A stretch of DNA of 64,000 bases from Nesterenkonia sp. E16_10 (GCF_017347085.1 NZ_JADPSA010000029.1:487214-551213), one strand, 5' to 3'. Counted from the first letter of the stretch, positions 17,748 to 27,088 are shown. The notes: generated from the sequence alone by a model not told the origin. Made by a program: numbers and translations.

Positions 17748-18536
17748 ATGGCGCGTCTTGAATTTCCGGCACCGGAGTCTGTGCGGACCCCCGCAGGACT
17801 GACACTGCACACCTGGACCCACCAGGACCCCACCGGGCCACCGGTGCTGCTGATCCACGGCTTTGCCAGCAGCACGCTGTACAACTGGGTGAAGACCGGC
17901 TGGCTCGACCCGCTGGCGAGGACCGGGCGCAGCATCATCGCCGTGGACCTGCCCGGACACGGTGCTTCCCAGGACCTCAACCCGGTGGAGGTCCGAGTCC
18001 GGGACATCCTCGCGGATCTCAGCTCACACCTCCTGGCGCAGGGGCACGAGACGGTCGCCGTGCATGGTTACTCGCTGGGGTCCCGTCTGGCCTGGGAGTT
18101 CAGCGCGGCCCACCCCGAGATGGTCACGCACCTGGTCATGGGCGGCTCCCCCACCGATGACCGCCTCGGCGCGCTGAAGGCCAAACAGGCCCGACTCTGG
18201 GTGCAGGAGGGCGTGCGACCGGTCGATGACCTGACGCGCAACCTGGTCACCCTGGCCGGAGCCCTGCCCGGTGCCAACGTGCCGCACACCGTGGAGCTGC
18301 TGCTCAGCCTCTCGGCGGATCCCTACGATCCCGCCTCCGCGGTACCCCCGGTTCCGACTCTGGTGGTGGCCGGCTCGCAGGACGAGATCGCCGCCGAAGC
18401 CGCCTCCCTGGTCCCGCTGGTGACCGCACAGGGAGCTGTCGCGGCGTTCGTGCAGATCCCCGAGCGTGACCACATCAATGCGGTGACCTCGCGCGACTAC
18501 AAGGCGGCCGTGGTCAGCTTCCTGCAGACCGACTGA
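17748..18536 (+). CDS. Alpha/beta hydrolase
   Basis: Cytoplasmic serine hydrolase of unknown substrate, 262 residues, with no signal peptide. The oxyanion motif is LLIHGFASS (around 34-42), the nucleophile elbow is HGYSLGS with Ser109, and the catalytic His is probably His242 in ERDHINAV. The acid residue would be in VVAGSQDEI. ATG 17748 is 3 nt past the mqo stop, a tight operon pairing. The cap region is short, similar to small esterases and MenH-like enzymes, but the specific reaction cannot be assigned. It converges with the MFS-like gene after a 9-nt gap. Confidence 0.85.
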   Translation: MARLEFPAPESVRTPAGLTLHTWTHQDPTGPPVLLIHGFASSTLYNWVKTGWLDPLARTGRSIIAVDLPGHGASQDLNPVEVRVRDILADLSSHLLAQGHETVAVHGYSLGSRLAWEFSAAHPEMVTHLVMGGSPTDDRLGALKAKQARLWVQEGVRPVDDLTRNLVTLAGALPGANVPHTVELLLSLSADPYDPASAVPPVPTLVVAGSQDEIAAEAASLVPLVTAQGAVAAFVQIPERDHINAVTSRDYKAAVVSFLQTD

Positions 18537-18545
18537 GCCCCGAAT

Positions 18546-19943
18546 TCATTCCGCCGGACCCTGCGTGTTGGGCTGATCCATCGGGGCGCCGGGTTCGATC
18601 TCGGCATCGGGCCTCGGCATTGGACTGGGTCCCGTGCGCAGCCCTGGAGTGGAAGGGGATCCGGCGCTGGAACTGGGGCTGCCCCAGAGCCGGTCGGAGA
18701 ACACCACGCCGACGGCCAGTGCGCTTCCCGCCACCGTGACCGCGGCCGCAGCGCCTGCGCCGATCTCATCGGCGGCGATCCCTGCCAGGGTCAGGCCCAG
18801 CGCGGCCCCCAGCAGCACTCCCCCGGCGACGGCGGTGAGCGCGGTGGGCACCCGCGCCGCTGGCACCCCGACGGCCAGACCGGCATAGAGTCCCAGCACC
18901 AGCCGCCCCAGCACGGCCGACTGAAGCACGACGATCACGCTGAGCACCAGCAGCGCGGCCAGGCCCTGAGGAAGCCCCACCGCCAGCAGCAGCAGGATCA
19001 GGCTGGAGGCGAGCAGCAGGACGACATTCAGCCGCCGTCTGCGCAGGGTCAGCGGCGCGGTGAAGCTCGAGGGGTTCCAGCGGGCGCAGAGAACACCGGC
19101 GGCCGCCATGAGCCCGAGCGTCACCGCGAACCAGCTGGATCGCTGGAGGCTCTGCGCGGCATCCAACGCCGTGATCCACAGCCCGCCCAGGACAAGGCCC
19201 ACCGCCGCCGCGAGGAGGATCGCGGCGCTGATCCCTCTGGCCCAAGAAATGACCTTCTCGGGCTGCTCGGCGGGGAGTCCGTGGTGTTCCAGCAGCTGCT
19301 GCTGCGCGTGTTCCGCTCCTCCCAGGGGCAGCCGTGCGGAGTCGCTGGGTGCCTCGAGCCGATGCGCCCGGTCCACGGCATAGATCGGCACCGCGATCGC
19401 GGTGAACACCGCTGAGCTGAGCAGGCCCACCGTGGGCCCGAAGCTGAAGCTGAACAGGACCAGCAGCAAGGGCCCGAGGATCAGGGCCGCGTCGTCCAGC
19501 CTGGCCTCTCTGCGCAGCAAGGCGCCCGCCAGGGGTCCCGCGGGCGGTGCCGAGCCGTCGATGCGGCTGAAGCTGGCCACCGCTGGAGTGCTCAGACCGG
19601 CCAGGAGCGTGCAGACCAGAAGCACCGTGTAGATGGTCGCATCGGAGGTGAGCGTGTCTGCCTGGGTGAGTCGTGCCACGCTGCTGATCATGAGCACCAG
19701 CATCAGCACATGGGCGATGGCGCTGCTCAGCAAGACGTTGCGCACACCGAATCGCTCGGCGCTCGCCACAGCGGCGGGCGCGGAGATCGAGAGACCGACC
19801 AGGGCTGCGGCGGTGAGCGTAGCAGTGGTGAACATCGACCCGGTGCTGGCGGCGGCGGCGACCATGACGCCCACCGGCAGCAGCGGCCCGGGCATCCGGG
19901 CGGCCAGGGAGACCGTCGTGGTCAGCGCGGACCGGCCGCTCAC
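18546..19943 (-). CDS. MFS-like integral membrane protein
   Basis: 465 residues with about 10-12 hydrophobic segments separated by short loops and a central hydrophilic loop (around residues 195-230), the pattern of major facilitator superfamily transporters. The last ~60 residues are a hydrophilic Pro/Ser/Gly tail. The start overlaps the sbcC stop by 4 nt, so it is the third gene of an sbcD-sbcC unit, an unusual partner for a DNA repair nuclease. No substrate-specific motif is recognisable and function is unknown. Membrane topology was judged by eye from the hydrophobic pattern. Confidence 0.7.
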   Translation of the reverse strand: MSGRSALTTTVSLAARMPGPLLPVGVMVAAAASTGSMFTTATLTAAALVGLSISAPAAVASAERFGVRNVLLSSAIAHVLMLVLMISSVARLTQADTLTSDATIYTVLLVCTLLAGLSTPAVASFSRIDGSAPPAGPLAGALLRREARLDDAALILGPLLLVLFSFSFGPTVGLLSSAVFTAIAVPIYAVDRAHRLEAPSDSARLPLGGAEHAQQQLLEHHGLPAEQPEKVISWARGISAAILLAAAVGLVLGGLWITALDAAQSLQRSSWFAVTLGLMAAAGVLCARWNPSSFTAPLTLRRRRLNVVLLLASSLILLLLAVGLPQGLAALLVLSVIVVLQSAVLGRLVLGLYAGLAVGVPAARVPTALTAVAGGVLLGAALGLTLAGIAADEIGAGAAAAVTVAGSALAVGVVFSDRLWGSPSSSAGSPSTPGLRTGPSPMPRPDAEIEPGAPMDQPNTQGPAE

Positions 19944-22900
19944 GGGATGACCATCTCGGTGGTGGATCCGGCGCGGTGGCGGTGGATGCGCAGCTGGGTC
20001 GGGATGGCGCGGTGCATCTCGGTGACGTGGCTGACCAGCCCCACCCTGCGGCCCTCACCCTGAAGCCGGTGCAGCGCGGCCATCACATGTTCCAGCGTGT
20101 CCTCATCCAGCGAGCCGAATCCCTCGTCGATGAACAGGGATTCCATACCGATTCCGCCGGACTCGGCCTGGACCACCTCGGCGAGGCCCAGCGCCATCGA
20201 GAGCGAGGCCATGAAGGTCTCGCCGCCCGAGAGCGAGGAGGTGGGCCGTTCGACGTCGCTGTGGTCGTCGTGGACCTTCAGCTCCAGTCCGCGCAGCCCG
20301 CGTCCACCCGCCTCATCGCTGTGCTGCAGCTGGTAGCGGTCTTCAGACATCGTGGCCAGGTGTCGGGTGGCGGCCTCGGCGACGCGTTCGAGGCGCGCTG
20401 CCAGGACGTAGGTGGTCAGCGTCATCTTCAGGGAGTTCTCGGGACCGGCACCATTGATGGTTGCGGCCAGTTCGCTTCTCATGCGCTGTTCTCCCAGTGC
20501 GGCGTCACGATGCCGCAGCGCGTCCAGAAGCTTGGCGCTCATGTCCTCCACGGCTTCACGCTGTGTGTCATAGCGCAGCACCGCCGCCGCCGCGTCCGCT
20601 GCGGCCTGCGCTGCGGCGCGGCTGTTCTCGGCTGCGGTGTCGATCTCCTCAGCCTCTGGCCTGGTCTGACCCTCGTCATGCCGACGCCTGCCGGCCCGGA
20701 TGACCTCCTGCTCGGACTCGTAGTCGAGCTGCCGCTGCAGCTCGTCCCAGCGCTGGACGCTCTGGTGCTGACTGTCCCGGAGGTCCTGGCCCAGCTGGGC
20801 GTCCCGCAGCTGGGCCCGGTCCGCGAACACCGAGGCCTCCAGCTCGGCGGCGGCGCTGCGCTGGGCACGGTCCCGGTGGGACCGCAGAACATCGGCCGCT
20901 TCGATCTGCCGCTGCGCGGTGCGCAGCTCCTGCAACACCTGCTCAAGCGCCTCGCGGCGCAGGCGCAGGGAGTCGTAACGTCCGCGGAGTCCGGCCAGCG
21001 CCGCCTCGAGTTCCGCGATCTGGGTCCGCTGGTGCTTCAGCGTCTCCTGGGCCTGCTGCGCCTGGTGCTGCGCCTCGGTGTGCCGTGCGTCCACGCGCTG
21101 CTGTTCGGCGACGCTGTCGTCCAGGCGTTCGCGCAGCCTGCGCTGCTCCGATCTCCGCTGCTCCGCGAGGGTGAGCGCTTCGCGGGCCTGAGCCAGCTCC
21201 TCCTCGGTGCGCTCGATCGGGATTTCGGCGGAGTCCCCAAGCTCCACAAGGATCGCGTCGCGCTGTGCATTGAGGCTGCGGAGCTCGACCTGGGCTTCGC
21301 GGAGCTGATCCCGGGCGTTCTGCAGCTGAAGCTGGGTGTGTTCCACCTGTTCCCGGGTGATGGACGGGTCCTGGTCTCCGGCGGGGTCGGGATGTTCGGT
21401 GGAGCCGCAGACCATGCAGGGCGCCCCGTCCTCGAGCTCACCGGCAAGCTGCAGGGCGATGCTGCGCAGGTAGGACTGCAGCCGCGCCCGATGCTGGTCC
21501 TGCGCCTGGTCATGAGCGCGTTCGCGCTCGGACTGGCGTTCCCGCCAGGTCGCGCAGCGGTCTTGAAGCGCATCCCGGGTGCGCTGGGTCTGCACCCGGG
21601 TCGCAAGCAGGTCGGCGTGTGTCCGGGCCGCATCCCTGGCGGCCTCCAGCTCCTGGGGATCCTCGAGTGCACTCTGCAGAGCCTGGTGCGCGGCGCGGAG
21701 GCGCTCCCGCTCCCCGGAGAGGGTCTCAGCCTCGGCCTCGGCCTGCCCCTGCTGCTGCTGGGTCTGTGTCTGCGCCTCACGCAGTTCGGTGAGCCGGGTC
21801 TCGAGCTGCTCGGCGTCGGCCCCGGAGAGTCGGGCGCGCAGCGCGATCAGCTCCTCGATGGCAGCAAGGACCACCGCAGCCGCTGGTTCCTGGTCTTCGG
21901 CGAACAGGTCGCGGGGTGTGACCTCCTCGGGCTGCAGGGCTGCGAACCCTTCCAGGCTCGATGCGGCCCCGCGGGTCGTCGCCGAGGCGGTCGCGAGCGC
22001 GGTCCGGTGCTCCTCTGCGGCCTCCTCGGCGGCACTGAACCAGGTCTGGATCTGCGCAGCCGACTCGTGCCGATCCAGCTGTGCGCGCAGCGTCGAGACG
22101 TGCTCGCGCTGCGCCTGGTGGGCCGCACGCCGTTCGGCATGGTCGATGAACCAGCTCAGGGTCTCATCGCGGGCTCGCAGCTCCTCCAGCGCGGCGGAAG
22201 CCTGCTGAGCGGCGGTGTCGGCCGCCGCTGCGCTGCGCTGCAGCTGGGCGTGCCGGGCCTCAATGGCTTCAGCCACGCGGGGGCCCAGCTCCGCCGGGCT
22301 GAGCTCTGCGAGCTCTGCCTCCCGGAGCCCGGTCCGTTCCAGGACGGCCTCGGCCGCTTCGGAAGACGAGGGCGCAGTGGCTCCCTCCCCAGTGACCTCC
22401 GGCGCAGCAGCATCCGGCCCAGTGGCTCCCTGCCCAGTGACCTCCGGCCCAGCAGAATCCTGCCCTGCACCTCCGGTTTCGGCGTCCGCGGGAGCCGGGA
22501 GCATCGCCACCGCGGCCTGGGTCAGGTGCTCCCGGTGCATCGCGATCCTGGTGTCGCTGGCCTGGAGCTGCTGCTCAGCCTCCCGGGCCAGTTCACGCAG
22601 GTGCTTCTCCACCAGGGTGAACCGATCCGTGTCGAAGAGGCGCTCGAGGAGGTCCTGCTTGTCCTTGCTGCTGGCGTGCAGAAAGTGTGCAAAGGCTCCC
22701 TGGGGCAGCAGGATCACCTTGGTGAACTGGTGCAGGTCCAGTCCGAGCATGCGCTGCATCTCATCATTGGCCGCCTGGATGCCGGAGGTATAGGGCTGCC
22801 AGGCTCCGTCCTGAAGAAATTCGACGACGACGCGCTGCCCGACCTCGCGCTGGCGGCTGGGGTCGCGCTTCTGGGGGCGGCCGTGGTGCGGTGATCGCCA

Positions 22901-23173
22901 GACCCGGCAGCGCCGCCCGCCCTGGGTGAATTCCAGCTGCACATAGGGCTCGCTCACGGCGGGCGCGTGGGTGCTCTTGAGCTGGGTCTTGTCTCGCTGG
23001 CCCGGGACGTCTCCGTAGAGCGCGAAGGTGACCGCGTCCAGGATCGAGGTCTTGCCGGCGCCGGTGCGTCCGCGCAGCAGGAACAGCCCGTCGGCGCCGA
23101 GCCGATCGAAGTCGATCAGCTCGGTGCCGGGAAAGGGGCCGAAGGCATGCAGGGTGAGCCGGTGCAGCTTCAT
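19940..23173 (-). CDS. sbcC: SbcC/Rad50-type ATPase subunit of the SbcCD nuclease
   Basis: SMC-like ATPase that with SbcD cleaves DNA hairpins and processes protein-blocked or broken ends. The 1077 residues include Walker A GRTGAGKT (35-42), the Q-loop segment LLPQGAFAHFLHAS, and two long coiled coils rich in Gln/Arg/Glu. A zinc-hook CMVC lies near residue 585, the signature SLSGGETFMASL near 980, and Walker B SLFIDEGFGSLD near 1007, followed by the H-loop SHVTEM. Between the first globular part and the coil lies a low-complexity stretch repeating EVTGQGATGP-like units (around 225-265). The start overlaps the sbcD stop by 4 nt. Confidence 0.93.
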   Translation of the reverse strand: MKLHRLTLHAFGPFPGTELIDFDRLGADGLFLLRGRTGAGKTSILDAVTFALYGDVPGQRDKTQLKSTHAPAVSEPYVQLEFTQGGRRCRVWRSPHHGRPQKRDPSRQREVGQRVVVEFLQDGAWQPYTSGIQAANDEMQRMLGLDLHQFTKVILLPQGAFAHFLHASSKDKQDLLERLFDTDRFTLVEKHLRELAREAEQQLQASDTRIAMHREHLTQAAVAMLPAPADAETGGAGQDSAGPEVTGQGATGPDAAAPEVTGEGATAPSSSEAAEAVLERTGLREAELAELSPAELGPRVAEAIEARHAQLQRSAAAADTAAQQASAALEELRARDETLSWFIDHAERRAAHQAQREHVSTLRAQLDRHESAAQIQTWFSAAEEAAEEHRTALATASATTRGAASSLEGFAALQPEEVTPRDLFAEDQEPAAAVVLAAIEELIALRARLSGADAEQLETRLTELREAQTQTQQQQGQAEAEAETLSGERERLRAAHQALQSALEDPQELEAARDAARTHADLLATRVQTQRTRDALQDRCATWRERQSERERAHDQAQDQHRARLQSYLRSIALQLAGELEDGAPCMVCGSTEHPDPAGDQDPSITREQVEHTQLQLQNARDQLREAQVELRSLNAQRDAILVELGDSAEIPIERTEEELAQAREALTLAEQRRSEQRRLRERLDDSVAEQQRVDARHTEAQHQAQQAQETLKHQRTQIAELEAALAGLRGRYDSLRLRREALEQVLQELRTAQRQIEAADVLRSHRDRAQRSAAAELEASVFADRAQLRDAQLGQDLRDSQHQSVQRWDELQRQLDYESEQEVIRAGRRRHDEGQTRPEAEEIDTAAENSRAAAQAAADAAAAVLRYDTQREAVEDMSAKLLDALRHRDAALGEQRMRSELAATINGAGPENSLKMTLTTYVLAARLERVAEAATRHLATMSEDRYQLQHSDEAGGRGLRGLELKVHDDHSDVERPTSSLSGGETFMASLSMALGLAEVVQAESGGIGMESLFIDEGFGSLDEDTLEHVMAALHRLQGEGRRVGLVSHVTEMHRAIPTQLRIHRHRAGSTTEMVIP

Positions 23174-24420
23174 GGCCGCACCGCCTGCAGCGTCCCTGCG
23201 ATCAGGTGAGCCTCCTCGAGGCTGGGTCCGCGTCCGCCGCGCACGTGTTCCAGGAATCCGTCGATGACCTCGGTGTCGGTGCGCGCCTGCTCCACCTTCG
23301 CCGAGTAGGTCCGGTGGGGAGCGTCCTGGCGTCCGGTGTGCGAGAACGAGGACATGTACGGGTAGACCTCCTGGAGGCGTTGGAAGGCGCGGGCCGGGCG
23401 GACCGGATCGGTGAGCCTGACCTGCACGTAGGACTCCTCGTGCGCCGCCACCGTGTCCGGGCTCAGCAGCTCCTCGAGCGTCGCCTCCAGCTGTGCCAGG
23501 GGCCGCCCGATGTTCCAGTCCAGCGGCTGGGCCGGTTCTCCCGAACGCGAGTCCCAGAGCCAGGCACCCTTGGCCTGCCGGGTTTCGGAGAAGGAGAGCC
23601 GCAGCGGGGATCCGCTGTAGCGCACGGTCTCGGAGAGCCGCTGACGCCCGTGCAGGTGGCCCAGCGCGACATAGTCGAAGCCGTCGAAGAGCTCAAGGGG
23701 CACCACGGCCAGCCCGCCGATGCTGTCCTGGTGGTGCGTGGGCTGATCTCCGGCGGCGGCGTCCACGCCGATATTGCGCTCGGAGTCCGAGGCGGCCCCG
23801 GCGGCGGCGAAGAGGTGCGCCATGAGCACCACCTTCAGCTCGGGGCCGGGACCCACCCCGGGCTGCTCCGTGGTGTGCTCCGAGGCCGCAGCGGCTGCCG
23901 GCGCGGCGGCGGCCTGCCGACGTCGAGCCACGTCCGCCCAGATGCGCTCGATCACCTCTGCGGTGACCCCGGTATGGTGTCCGCGGTCCAGCCCCAGGCT
24001 GGGCGCGAAGAGCTGCGGCTCCAGGTAGGGGATGCCATAGACCAGCGTCCTGCCGCCGTCGGGCTCGGTGACCTCCACCGGGGTCCATGAGTCGCTCAGG
24101 GAGCTGCGGATGTGCACGCCTGAACCGCGCATCAGCACACGTCCGAATCCGAGCCGCTGGGCGGAATCGTGGTTTCCCGGGGTGATGATCACCTGGGCCC
24201 CGCTCTCGGTCAGCCGCTGCAGCGTCTCCTCCAGGGCGGCGACGGCCCATTCGGGGGGCAACGCGCGGTCATAGACGTCTCCGGCGATCAGGACCACGTC
24301 CACCTGGTGCTCGGTCACCGCGGCGCAGACCGTCTCGAGCATCTGCTCCTGCTCGGTGCGCAGGGAATGACCATGGAAGCCTCGACCGAGGTGGAAGTCC
24401 GATGTGTGGAGCCAGCGCAT
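23170..24420 (-). CDS. sbcD: SbcD/Mre11-type exonuclease subunit
   Basis: Metallophosphoesterase nuclease subunit partnered with SbcC in double-strand-break and hairpin processing. The 416 residues show metal-binding motifs in order: SDFHLGR (7-13), GDVYDR (around 47-52), TPGNHDS, and LGHLHGRQ. The C-terminal part corresponds to the capping and SbcC-binding domain. It contains an Ala/Thr-rich linker near residues 170-190. It is the first gene of sbcD-sbcC-MFS. A TACCGT box 6 nt before the ATG suggests a leaderless transcript, divergent from the gene at 24488. Confidence 0.93.
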   Translation of the reverse strand: MRWLHTSDFHLGRGFHGHSLRTEQEQMLETVCAAVTEHQVDVVLIAGDVYDRALPPEWAVAALEETLQRLTESGAQVIITPGNHDSAQRLGFGRVLMRGSGVHIRSSLSDSWTPVEVTEPDGGRTLVYGIPYLEPQLFAPSLGLDRGHHTGVTAEVIERIWADVARRRQAAAAPAAAAASEHTTEQPGVGPGPELKVVLMAHLFAAAGAASDSERNIGVDAAAGDQPTHHQDSIGGLAVVPLELFDGFDYVALGHLHGRQRLSETVRYSGSPLRLSFSETRQAKGAWLWDSRSGEPAQPLDWNIGRPLAQLEATLEELLSPDTVAAHEESYVQVRLTDPVRPARAFQRLQEVYPYMSSFSHTGRQDAPHRTYSAKVEQARTDTEVIDGFLEHVRGGRGPSLEEAHLIAGTLQAVRP

Positions 24421-24426
24421 GCCCCC

Positions 24427-24432
24427 ACGGTA
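24427..24432 (-). promoter_or_regulatory. -10 box for a likely leaderless sbcD mRNA
   Basis: The minus strand reads TACCGT, followed by 6 nt and the sbcD ATG (24420). There is no clear ribosome site, so transcription probably begins at or near the start codon. Confidence 0.4.
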
Positions 24433-24475
24433 TCGGCTGGCACGGACATGGCCCCTGCACCACCCCGCAGGCGAC

Positions 24476-24481
24476 TATTCT
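24476..24481 (+). promoter_or_regulatory. -10 box for a likely leaderless mRNA of the 24488 gene
   Basis: TATTCT followed by 6 nt and GTG 24488, with no ribosome site. It faces away from the divergent sbcD -10 box 43 bp apart, so both promoters share one 67-bp intergenic region. Confidence 0.45.
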
Positions 24482-24487
24482 GAACGG

Positions 24488-25420
24488 GTGGAGACTGCCG
24501 AGAGACTGATCAGCCGCTTGCGCCCGGTGCTGGCCGCCGCCGTGGATCCACAGGATCCGCAGCCACCGGGTGAGCCGATCCTGCTGCATGCCGAGGTGCT
24601 GCACCAGATGTGCACCGCAGATGGCCTGATGGAGCTGCTGGACTGGTCTCGCCAGGGACTCGGCGCGGATCCGCTGGCCTGCATGTGGCTCGGCTCGCTG
24701 CGCTGGTACCGGCTCATCACCGGGTCCTACCCGGAGCATGCGCCGCAGCCACCGGCGCGCCCGTTGGATCAGGCGCTGACGCAGCTGAGCCGGCAGGGCG
24801 GGTTCACGGCGCGGACCGGCTCCGGCATGACCAGCCTGCGCGGACTCAGCCAGGGGCAGATGGCCTATCCGAGCGCACCGGCACAACCGGAGTCCACCGA
24901 TTCCGCCGTGCTGCTGCGCGCGGTGCCGATCGGCCTGGTGCCCTATATCGATGCGCCGATGCGACGGAGCTGGGTGCGCCAGGCCGTCGCGCTCACGCAC
25001 GGGCATCCGGAGCTGACGCAGAGGGCCGAGGAGCTCGCGGATCTCGTGCACCGTCTGGCCGGCGGTCCCCCCGCGGAGGCGCTCCCCGAGTCCGCGGCGC
25101 AGCAGCAGGCGGTGCTCAGCGCAGGCCTGGACGACGACGTCGCCGCCATCCTGGACCGCCAGCTCCGCGCCGCGGCCGGAGCGGCACCCGCGGCAGCCTC
25201 CGCCCACACAGAAGCCTCAGCCCCGGCCCCCGACTCCCCCCGCGCAGAAGCCCCCGCCTCAGCCTCAGCCTCAGCCCAGTTCAGCGCGTCATCCTCCGAG
25301 GACACCCCGATATCCGGCGCCCCGCTCGGCGGCTCGGAGTCCACCGGGGAGCTGCGCACGATCTATGACGTGATCGAGGAGCTGGCCCAGGACTGGGAAG
25401 AGGTCACCCGGGCGCGCTGA
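24488..25420 (+). CDS. Degenerate ADP-ribosylglycohydrolase (DraG-like) protein
   Basis: 310 residues from GTG 24488. The frame extends to 24404, but that would run into sbcD and has no start signal, whereas a TATTCT box lies 6 nt before 24488. Segments CTADGLMELLDW, WLGSLRWYRLITG, LLRAVPIGLVPYID and AVALTHGHPE follow the order of ADP-ribosylglycohydrolases, which remove ADP-ribose from proteins using two magnesium ions. However, the N-terminal GD-x-GA motif and the DDT metal motif are not recognisable (the position before CTADGL reads HAEVLHQM). It may therefore be catalytically inactive or a binding protein. The C-terminal ~100 residues are an Ala/Ser/Pro low-complexity linker ending in an acidic helix. 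The last 17 nt overlap the convergent exonuclease gene. Confidence 0.6.
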   Translation: METAERLISRLRPVLAAAVDPQDPQPPGEPILLHAEVLHQMCTADGLMELLDWSRQGLGADPLACMWLGSLRWYRLITGSYPEHAPQPPARPLDQALTQLSRQGGFTARTGSGMTSLRGLSQGQMAYPSAPAQPESTDSAVLLRAVPIGLVPYIDAPMRRSWVRQAVALTHGHPELTQRAEELADLVHRLAGGPPAEALPESAAQQQAVLSAGLDDDVAAILDRQLRAAAGAAPAAASAHTEASAPAPDSPRAEAPASASASAQFSASSSEDTPISGAPLGGSESTGELRTIYDVIEELAQDWEEVTRAR

Positions 25421-26453
25421 GCGGCCAGTGCGACCCGAGCATCGCGCGGAACTCCTCCTCGGCGATCAGCCGCAGCCGCTGGCCGTCTCGCTGCCGACGC
25501 AGCGCCTCGCGGGCCTTGCTGCTGCGCAGCGGGAAGGACTGCTCCGGCTCGCGCAGCTCCCAGGGTTCGAAGCCGTCCCCGACGACCAGCATCGTGGTGC
25601 CGGCGGTGACCCGGGAGGCCGTGGCCGCGCCCAGCGCGGCCACCAGCTGCTTGGCCTCGGCACGCGGGATCGCCAGGTTGCCGGTGAAGGTCAGCTGCTG
25701 GGCGAACAGCGGGTGAGCCGGGTCTGCCACCGAGGACGGCGGCAGGTTCTTGCCCTCGTCCTGCCAGCGCATCAGGTCCGGCATGTGCCGTGGCTGCGGG
25801 GCGGGGAATCGGGCGTCGAAGAGGTGTGCCATGCCGCGCACCTGTCGGGTCGCCCGAGACTCCCGCGTCCGGGGGCCCTGCCAGGACTCCATGGTGCGCG
25901 CCGCGATCCCGCTCTCCTGGAAGAGCCGATGGGTGGTCCCGACGTTGCGACGGGCCGCGATGTCGCAGACCACCGCCGCCGAGGCCCGTGCGTCGTCGAG
26001 GGCGTAGTGGTGCTGGGTGAGCTGGTAGCCGGCCTCGGCGGCCGCCTTGGGCAGCGCATGGGAGGCCAGCTGGTAGTTCGCCCGGGAGAGCCGCACCGAG
26101 CACAGGCAGCTCAGGCCCGGGGAGTCGAGCCCGCTGACCTCCAGCGCGGCCTCGAAGACCTCGATGTCGAATCCGGCGTTGTGCGCGACGAGCACGTCCT
26201 CGCCGATGAAGTCCTGGATCTCACCGAAGAGTTCTCCGAAGCGCGGCGCCTGGGCCACCGCGTCTGCAGTGATCCCGTGGATCGCGACATTATGCGGGTC
26301 GAATCGGTCGAAGCCCTCCGGGGGACGCATCGCGGAGTAGTAGCTCTCGACCTCCGCTCCGTCGCGGATCCGCACCAGTCCGATGGCGCAGGGCGACCCG
26401 CGGAACCCGTTGGCGGTCTCGAAGTCCACGGCGGTGAAGTTCAGGCCCTTCAC
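25404..26453 (-). CDS. DnaQ-like 3'-5' exonuclease with C-terminal BRCT domain
   Basis: DEDDh-type nuclease, 349 residues. The exonuclease motifs are VDFETAN (ExoI, around 9-15), VAHNAGFDIEVFE (ExoII) and HYALDDA (ExoIII, with the His base). The C-terminal ~100 residues (LTFTGNLAIPRAEAKQLVAALGA to the end) form a BRCT-type domain like that of NAD-dependent DNA ligases. This exonuclease-BRCT architecture is common in actinobacteria and is usually annotated as a Pol III epsilon-like protein. Its role is probably DNA repair or proofreading outside the core replisome (inference). The start overlaps the rdgB stop by 4 nt, and it ends the minus-strand operon. Confidence 0.88.
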   Translation of the reverse strand: MKGLNFTAVDFETANGFRGSPCAIGLVRIRDGAEVESYYSAMRPPEGFDRFDPHNVAIHGITADAVAQAPRFGELFGEIQDFIGEDVLVAHNAGFDIEVFEAALEVSGLDSPGLSCLCSVRLSRANYQLASHALPKAAAEAGYQLTQHHYALDDARASAAVVCDIAARRNVGTTHRLFQESGIAARTMESWQGPRTRESRATRQVRGMAHLFDARFPAPQPRHMPDLMRWQDEGKNLPPSSVADPAHPLFAQQLTFTGNLAIPRAEAKQLVAALGAATASRVTAGTTMLVVGDGFEPWELREPEQSFPLRSSKAREALRRQRDGQRLRLIAEEEFRAMLGSHWPLSAPG

Positions 26454-27088
26454 CGGATCAGCGCCTCCACGATGTGACCTCGCAGCGCGGCGAAGGCCTT
26501 GCCCCGGTGGGAGATCGCATTCTTCTCCTCCATGGAGAGCTCGGCGGTGCTGCGGGTCTCCCCCACGGGCTGCAGGATCGGATCGTAGCCGAAGCCGGCC
26601 TGGCCCTGGGGTTCGCGCAGCAGCCTGCCCTGGAGGCGCCCGGTGGTGGTGAACTCACTCGCCGGTCGGCCCTGGGCGTCGGGGATCACCAGGGAGGCCA
26701 CGCAGACGAAGGCCGCGCCGCGGTGGGCCGGAGCGATGTCGGCGAGCTGTTCCAGCAGCAGCTTCAGGTTCGCCTCGTCGGAGGCTCGGGCGCCGGCCCA
26801 GCGGGCGGAGAAGATTCCGGGGGCTCCGCCGAGGACGTCCACGGCGAGCCCGGAATCATCGGCCACGGCGGGCAGCCCGGTCTCGGCGGCAACGGCGCGC
26901 GCCTTCAGCAGCGAGTTCTCCTCGAAGCTCAGACCGGTCTCCGGGATCTCGGCGCAGCCGGCGGTGGCCGCATCGATGACCGCGGTCTCCAGATCAAGCT
27001 CGCTCAGCTGAGGACTTGAACCCAGCAGGGCACGGAATTCGCCGAGCTTACCCGGGTTTCGGGTGGCCAGCACGATCCTGGGCGTCAC
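26450..27088 (-). CDS. rdgB: XTP/dITP (non-canonical purine NTP) pyrophosphatase
   Basis: House-cleaning enzyme that hydrolyses dITP, XTP and related nucleotides to monophosphates, preventing their incorporation into nucleic acid. The 212 residues start with the family motif [16 protein letters not shown]. They include [11 protein letters not shown], the catalytic [21 protein letters not shown] segment split by a short stretch, and FGYDPI near the C-terminus followed by SHRGKA. It overlaps rph upstream and the exonuclease gene downstream by 4 nt each. The rph-rdgB pairing is a widely conserved order. Confidence 0.95.
   Translation of the reverse strand: MTPRIVLATRNPGKLGEFRALLGSSPQLSELDLETAVIDAATAGCAEIPETGLSFEENSLLKARAVAAETGLPAVADDSGLAVDVLGGAPGIFSARWAGARASDEANLKLLLEQLADIAPAHRGAAFVCVASLVIPDAQGRPASEFTTTGRLQGRLLREPQGQAGFGYDPILQPVGETRSTAELSMEEKNAISHRGKAFAALRGHIVEALIR

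Noticed and set aside
19976..22894. 972-residue plus-strand open frame
   Set aside because: Antisense to sbcC, which carries complete Walker A, zinc hook and signature motifs.
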